Source of the DNA: Bathymodiolus brooksi
Lineage: Eukaryota > Mollusca > Bivalvia > Mytilida > Modiolidae
NCBI GenBank assembly: GCA_963680875.1
Contig: OY804575.1
Location: 33,515,103 to 33,579,102 of the forward strand
Length of the DNA stretch: 64,000 nucleotides
Direction of reading: 5' to 3'
The notes below the pieces were generated by a model. The model saw nothing but the letters and a program-made list of their open reading frames with translations, did not search any database and was not told the origin of the DNA. Below are positions 62,999 to 64,000 of this stretch, piece by piece (the first letter of the stretch is position 1; every line of letters starts with the position of its first letter). The position numbers were made by a program, and so were the translations under genes.

Positions 62999-64000
62999 GT
63001 GTGTATTTTTGTTATTAAAATCAAATATTCGTCTCACACACTCATACATATGAGTCTGTTACGACGATAAATGTAAGAAGAGTTTGAAGATACCAAAGGG
63101 GTAATCAGAATCCGTAAATCGAAGAAGAACAGACAACACAATGGCCACAAGAAAAAGGACAAAAGGACAAACAACGATCTACAAAACATTACACAGAAAA
63201 CTAAAGATCGAGTAACACGAACCCCAATAAAAACCGGGGGGAGTGAACTTGGATGCTCCGAAATTGTTATTCATTCGTTAGATGTAAGTTGATTGTGATC
63301 ATTGCCTCGGTCAATCAAACGTTACTGACCTTCCAAATACTACAGACTTGAATTAAGACACTCAGTTACTCAAAATATAACACGTACAATCAAACCATGT
63401 TGCAATTAATTTATATTAAACGATTGCGTGGTTACAAAAGTTAGTAAACTATCAAAAACGATGAACGATTGTTATGCACAATCTGTAGATCCTATCCATC
63501 CAGCTGCGATAATATCTTAAATAGAATCATAAAACGAATGTTTTGCTTTGGAAGAAATCGAAATATAACTATTATCTTAAAATAACTAACCGCGTCAAAC
63601 TGAAAGATGATTTCTGGTGCACTTTAAATTCCAAAATGACATATTCTTCAGTTGAATCATTTTGAATGTACATGTTTATTTAACATAGATTTTTTGTTTA
63701 CACCGGAAATGTAACCTGGGTTCATTTGATCGGATGTCCTCGGAATTCTTCTTAATGTCAACCGGACAGTAAAAGGAATACGAAGAAATAATTATTGATT
63801 TGAGAAAGAGGTATTACCCAAAACCCAAAAATGAATTTACTATGCTGCATTAGGCCCAAAACGGAACTTGGGGCATATTCAGTTATTAGTTCGACGTGCA
63901 ATAACGCAGCGGGACAATACAATTATACTGATTCACGGCCACCTCCACAACGACAACAGCTGATGGGGTCTAGGTCCTGATGTTTCCCTCACATCCATTG
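62999..64000 (+). other. Start of intron 4
   Basis: It begins with the donor gtgtgt and runs to the window end. No further exon of the H-NOX domain is recognised. It contains the dispersed repeat copy at 63060-63260. Confidence 0.7.
63060..63260 (+). repeat. Dispersed 'gctccg' repeat, copy 4
   Basis: gataccaaaggggtaatcag, 'aaaggacaaacaacgatcta', 'caaaacattacacagaaaac' and 'cgagtaacacgaacccc' are the reverse complement order of 60118-60310. It ends near ggatgctccg, just inside intron 4. Confidence 0.65.

Overview
The window looks like nuclear DNA of a bivalve mollusc, most likely a mytilid mussel. It is AT-rich and intron-rich, and it is full of short dispersed repeats of a kind I associate with mussel genomes: tRNA-derived SINEs ending in (CAAG)n, a 'gtgctccggaagggt' repeat, and a 'tttgatatctacgtttt' repeat. 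No intact bacterial-type or single-exon gene is present, and most long open frames are repeat artefacts.

One real gene is supported, on the + strand and in small exons: the 5' part of a soluble guanylate cyclase beta-type subunit (H-NOX/HNOB heme domain). A start codon followed directly by a splice donor (ATG|gtaagt, 5106-5108) joins in phase to exons at 6261-6334, 15786-15886 and 62815-62998. The three splices keep one frame and give 120 complete residues plus a split codon for residue 121. The histidine of the NLDALH motif then falls at residue 105, the number of the proximal heme-ligand histidine in vertebrate beta-1. The gene continues past the window end.

Layout: 1-5105 is upstream sequence with a 1.1-kb inverted-repeat unit and twenty 60-bp tandem repeats. 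Intron 1 is 5109-6260. Intron 2 (6335-15785) holds SINE and LINE fragments, a 235-bp MITE with a 5-bp target duplication, a compound 27-bp array and a 56-bp array. Intron 3 (15887-62814, 46.9 kb) holds a decayed LINE, SINEs, a Harbinger-like element with a Myb/SANT relic, and a 42-bp minisatellite at 26423-59880 (about 33.5 kb, near 800 monomer lengths, with a 200-N gap). That array makes up about 71% of the intron. Intron 4 starts at 62999.

Two things stand out. The first is a very large, internally duplicated minisatellite inside an intron of a gas-sensor gene. The second is that three separate arrays (27-bp, 56-bp and 42-bp) all abut the same short dispersed motif, which suggests one repeat family that seeds tandem arrays.
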